8,298 nucleotides of DNA from Frankiaceae bacterium (GTDB lineage: Bacteria; Actinomycetota; Actinomycetes; JAVEEB01), in contig JAVEEB010000374.1 in assembly GCA_030840665.1 (NCBI GenBank), positions 1-8,298 of the forward strand, in the 5' to 3' direction. The first letter of the stretch is position 1, and each line of letters starts with the position of its first letter. The notes beneath the pieces are model-generated. The model was not told the DNA's origin. It saw only the letters and a list, made by a program, of their open reading frames with translations, and did no database searches. Shown piece after piece: positions 6,391 to 8,298 of the stretch. A program made the translations under genes and the position numbers.

Positions 6391-6969
6391 GTGGATCGCG
6401 ACCAGCTGGAGGCGCTGCGGGATCTCCTCGCGCCCACGCATTGGCTGACCCGGTCGCGCGCTTTCGCCGCGTCGCTGCGGTCGGCGGGGCATCGCGAAGG
6501 CGGCTTGCTCGTCGTCGGCACGCCAACCGTCGAGCCATGGCACCTGACCGCTCACCTCGCCGACGAGGCCCGGTGGGCCGGGCTGCCCGACCTGTCGCCG
6601 ACGCTCGTGCGCTGGAACCCGCCCGTCGACGCGCCCCCGCATCTGGCCGTCGGCCTGTCCCGGCTCGAGCACGCCGCGAAGGGCGAGACGGTCTTCGTCG
6701 TCGCCCCCGATGCCGCCCCGGACGTGCTCCTCGAGCGGATCGCCGACGCGCGGCGCGACGGCGCGGTGGTGCTGTCGCTCGACAGCGACGACGAGAACCT
6801 CCACGGCCTCGCGCATGACGTCCTGAGCGTCCCGCACAACGACCCGGTCAACTTCGAGATCATCAGCCACCTCGTGTCCGCGGCGGCTGGTCAGCCCCGG
6901 ATCCCTCGTGCCGGTGCGCGCGGGCGGCTGGCGGCCTTGCTGGACACGATCGCGGGCGTGCGGCACTAG
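6391..6969 (+). CDS. conserved-looking protein of unknown function, 192 residues
   Basis: GTG at 6391 is chosen because AGGAGG lies 4 bases upstream and the protein sequence turns coherent there; the same frame further upstream is only the antisense of npdG. Third codon positions are strongly G/C, supporting real coding. No signal peptide or membrane segment. Features: an N-terminal DQLEALRDLLAPTHWLTRSRAFAASLR helix, an EPWHLTAHLADEARWAGLP segment (48-66), and a later part with ETVFVVAPD (99-107), LLERIADARRDGAVVLSL (113-130) and a QHL-like ISHLVSAAAGQ end (158-168). The alternation of a hydrophobic strand, an 'ARRDGA' helix-strand turn and a final helix resembles the second half of SIS sugar-isomerase domains, but the sugar-binding serines are not visible, so this is only a fold guess. 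It is divergent from npdG, with no further clue to its job. Confidence 0.8.
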   Translation: MDRDQLEALRDLLAPTHWLTRSRAFAASLRSAGHREGGLLVVGTPTVEPWHLTAHLADEARWAGLPDLSPTLVRWNPPVDAPPHLAVGLSRLEHAAKGETVFVVAPDAAPDVLLERIADARRDGAVVLSLDSDDENLHGLAHDVLSVPHNDPVNFEIISHLVSAAAGQPRIPRAGARGRLAALLDTIAGVRH

Positions 6970-7005
6970 GGCCCCGTCGAGGCGCCGGGCCTCACATCGC
7001 CGATG
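6970..7005. terminator. possible bidirectional terminator between convergent genes
   Basis: The 42-base gap between two convergent stop codons holds two dyads: GGCCC (6970-6974) with GGGCC (6987-6991), and CATCG (6995-6999) with CGATG (7001-7005). The first could form a GC-rich 5-bp stem right after the plus-strand stop. No T-run follows, so intrinsic termination is uncertain. Confidence 0.3.
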
Positions 7006-7011
7006 CGAGCG

Positions 7012-7218
7012 TCAGCCAGCGGCCGGCATGTAATGGGCGGCGATGGCGAGCCCCACGCCGACGAACGTCGCGAAGCCGACCGCGATGAACGGCAGGGCCG
7101 CGCGGAAGCTGCGGTTGGGCCGGTTGGCGATGCGGAACGAGAACACCGCGGCCAGGGCCAGCACGGGCACGGCGTACACGATCGCGTAAACGAGCGCGAC
7201 CTTCTCCTCGTGACTCAC
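7012..7218 (-). CDS. small integral membrane protein, 68 residues
   Basis: GTG at 7218 follows GGAGG by 7 bases. Two hydrophobic helices are plain: residues about 7-28 (VALVYAIVYAVPVLALAAVFSF) would cross the membrane first and about 41-63 (LPFIAVGFATFVGVGLAIAAHY) second. The loop between them (RIANRPNRSFR) carries four arginines, so by the positive-inside rule it should face the cytoplasm, with both ends outside. There are no cysteines and no enzymatic motif. I do not recognise a family. The strong ribosome binding site and clean two-helix design support a real gene. Confidence 0.8.
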   Translation of the reverse strand: MSHEEKVALVYAIVYAVPVLALAAVFSFRIANRPNRSFRAALPFIAVGFATFVGVGLAIAAHYMPAAG

Positions 7219-7307
7219 GGATCCGCCTCCCTTTCGTCAAGCTGCCGCGCCAGCCTAGCGGCGGGCCCCTTGAGCCTGGCACGTCGGGCGGCGTCCCAGC
7301 GGAAGCC

Positions 7308-7323
7308 GTTGCCTATTCGCAAC
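7308..7323. promoter_or_regulatory. candidate operator dyad upstream of the 7368 gene
   Basis: GTTGC and GCAAC are perfect arms around a 6-base AT-richer centre (CTATTC), in the 149-base gap between two divergent genes and 44 bases before the ATG at 7368. Such dyads are typical regulator sites, but the owner is unknown. No -35/-10 pair with acceptable spacing could be found around it; the remaining spacer shows nothing else. Confidence 0.3.
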
Positions 7324-7367
7324 ATCAGACGACTTCAGCCGTAACACGAATGGCCGAGAGTTAACCC

Positions 7368-7700
7368 ATGCAACTACGCCGCCTCCGCAACGAGCCGATC
7401 GATGTCGGCGCGTACGAGCTTGCGTACGCCGAGCTGTCGGCCATCCGCGAGGCCCACGAAACGTGCACCGAAAGCGCCCTGGATTGCCGCGCCGGCATCC
7501 TGTGGGCCACGAACACTGCGTTCATGCACCTTGACGCTGACCTCGACGGCGCCCTCGACGCGGGCACCACCCGCTCCCTCCTCCTGCACCACGCGGCCGA
7601 GGTCAACGACATGCTGGCCCGGCGGACGTCCGGCCGCGTCGGCGGTCTTTTCGTCGCCGGGACACGCCTGCAGGCCGCCATAGCGGTCCGTTCGTACTGA
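7368..7700 (+). CDS. protein of unknown function, 110 residues
   Basis: ATG at 7368 with only a weak GAGAG 7 bases upstream. Codon third positions are nearly all G or C, so coding is likely. The product is soluble and looks largely helical: ELAYAELSAIREAHETC (17-33), CRAGILWATNTAFMHLDADLDGALD (40-64) and SLLLHHAAEVNDMLARR (70-86), ending in a short Gly/Arg tail. Cys33 and Cys40 and a His-His pair at 74-75 are the only candidate functional residues; no metal-site pattern is clear. I do not recognise the family. It converges on the Asp-box gene with a single base between the two stop codons, leaving no room for a separate terminator. Confidence 0.7.
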   Translation: MQLRRLRNEPIDVGAYELAYAELSAIREAHETCTESALDCRAGILWATNTAFMHLDADLDGALDAGTTRSLLLHHAAEVNDMLARRTSGRVGGLFVAGTRLQAAIAVRSY

Positions 7701-7701
7701 C

Positions 7702-8298
7702 TCAATTCGGGGCGCCGAAGACGTGCCGGTCGGCGTCGAACGTGAAACGCCTGCCGTCCGCAGCGACGAGCGCCAACACGCTGCCGGTCACTCCGGTGAT
7801 CACCCATGGGCCCAAGAGCTCGGGGGCCGTGAAGTGCGCGAACTCGCCGTGGGTCTGAGGATCCTTGATCGTTCGTACGACAAGAGTCCCCACGGGACCC
7901 CATTCGCCAGCCGCGGTCGCCTCGGTGGACCCGGCGTACACCTCGACCTCGTAACCGTTCAGAACGGTCGTCCAGGCGTTGGCGACCGTCAGCCCGGCGA
8001 ATTGACTCGCCTGGCCGTCGCTCTGGATGGCGCCGACGGACCAGCCGTCGGGGAGGACCGAGGTGGCAGGTGTCACGTCCCGCGGTGGCATCGGAGGAAG
8101 CTCGGGCGGCAGCACATCCACGACGTGCCAGGAATGACCGGCGTCGGATGTCGAGTACAGCTTGTGAGGCCCCGTCCACGCCGGGCCGACATCGTCGAGG
8201 AGCCAGGCGCGGTCCGGTCCGACAGCCGCGAAGCCGTTGGGCGTGCCCCCACCGTCTCCATAACCAACCGGCTTCAATGCGTGCCAGCTCCTGCCTCC
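7702..8298 (-). CDS. Asp-box (BNR) repeat protein, N-terminal part beyond right edge
   Basis: The frame is open to the window edge, giving 198 visible residues; the true start lies outside. The residues at the edge read GGRSWHALKPVG, the end of one repeat, and about 50 residues later STSDAGHSWHVV (49-60) fits the Asp-box pattern S-x-D-x-G-x-x-W. Between them, FAAVGPDRAWLL is the usual inter-repeat strand. Asp-boxes occur in beta-propellers such as sialidases, YCF48-like assembly factors and many secreted actinobacterial proteins; they mark fold, not activity. The last 125 residues, from about PPELPPMPPRD onward, show no further repeat: after a proline-rich hinge comes a beta-rich part with few charged helices, ending GRRFTFDADRHVFGAPN. 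An internal TTG at 8277 could be mistaken for a start but splits a repeat. Enzymatic function cannot be assigned. Confidence 0.8.
   Translation of the reverse strand, partial: GGRSWHALKPVGYGDGGGTPNGFAAVGPDRAWLLDDVGPAWTGPHKLYSTSDAGHSWHVVDVLPPELPPMPPRDVTPATSVLPDGWSVGAIQSDGQASQFAGLTVANAWTTVLNGYEVEVYAGSTEATAAGEWGPVGTLVVRTIKDPQTHGEFAHFTAPELLGPWVITGVTGSVLALVAADGRRFTFDADRHVFGAPN

Noticed and set aside
6297..6521. 75-residue upstream extension of npdG
   Set aside because: No family similarity, overlaps the divergent gene, and the GTG at 6296 has its own ribosome binding site next to the glycine motif.

Overview
The window comes from a high-GC actinobacterium. The evidence is strong G/C preference at third codon positions, several GTG starts, a predicted NADPH-dependent F420 reductase, and a small Cys/His protein starting MCRAVTC that I recall from actinobacterial genomes. 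Species cannot be fixed from the sequence. No tRNA, rRNA, CRISPR array, insertion sequence or phage gene was seen.

Layout, left to right. (1) Positions 1-2000, minus strand: a SNF2-family helicase whose C-terminus is cut off by the left edge. (2) 2001-2312: non-coding spacer. (3) 2313-5508: a divergent sulfane-sulfur (persulfide) locus, the most interesting part. To the left run a CstR/CsoR-family repressor with Cys-x-Cys-type sensing residues and, 19 bases later, a CoA-disulfide/persulfide reductase fused to a rhodanese domain. To the right run a zinc-ribbon-like module in frame with a TusE/DsrC-family sulfur carrier, then a DsrE2-type protein. A perfect 14-bp palindrome of the CsoR/CstR operator type lies between the two arms. 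(4) 5559-6296, minus: NADPH-F420 oxidoreductase (npdG). (5) 6391-6969, plus: an unrecognised 192-residue protein. (6) 7012-7218, minus: a small protein with two predicted membrane segments. (7) 7368-7700, plus: an unrecognised 110-residue protein. (8) 7702-8298, minus: the C-terminal part of a secreted-type Asp-box (BNR) repeat protein cut by the right edge.

Inferred working of the sulfur locus: the repressor holds both arms off through the shared palindrome. When persulfides or polysulfides accumulate, its two cysteines are modified and repression is lifted. The reductase-rhodanese fusion then handles CoA-persulfide and other low-molecular-weight persulfides, while DsrE2 and the single-cysteine TusE/DsrC protein pass sulfane sulfur between protein thiols. 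No TusA, DsrAB, sHdr, persulfide dioxygenase or SQR gene is visible, so the final acceptor is unknown. The unusual point is that the zinc-ribbon module has no stop codon before the TusE/DsrC start, so a fusion protein is possible.
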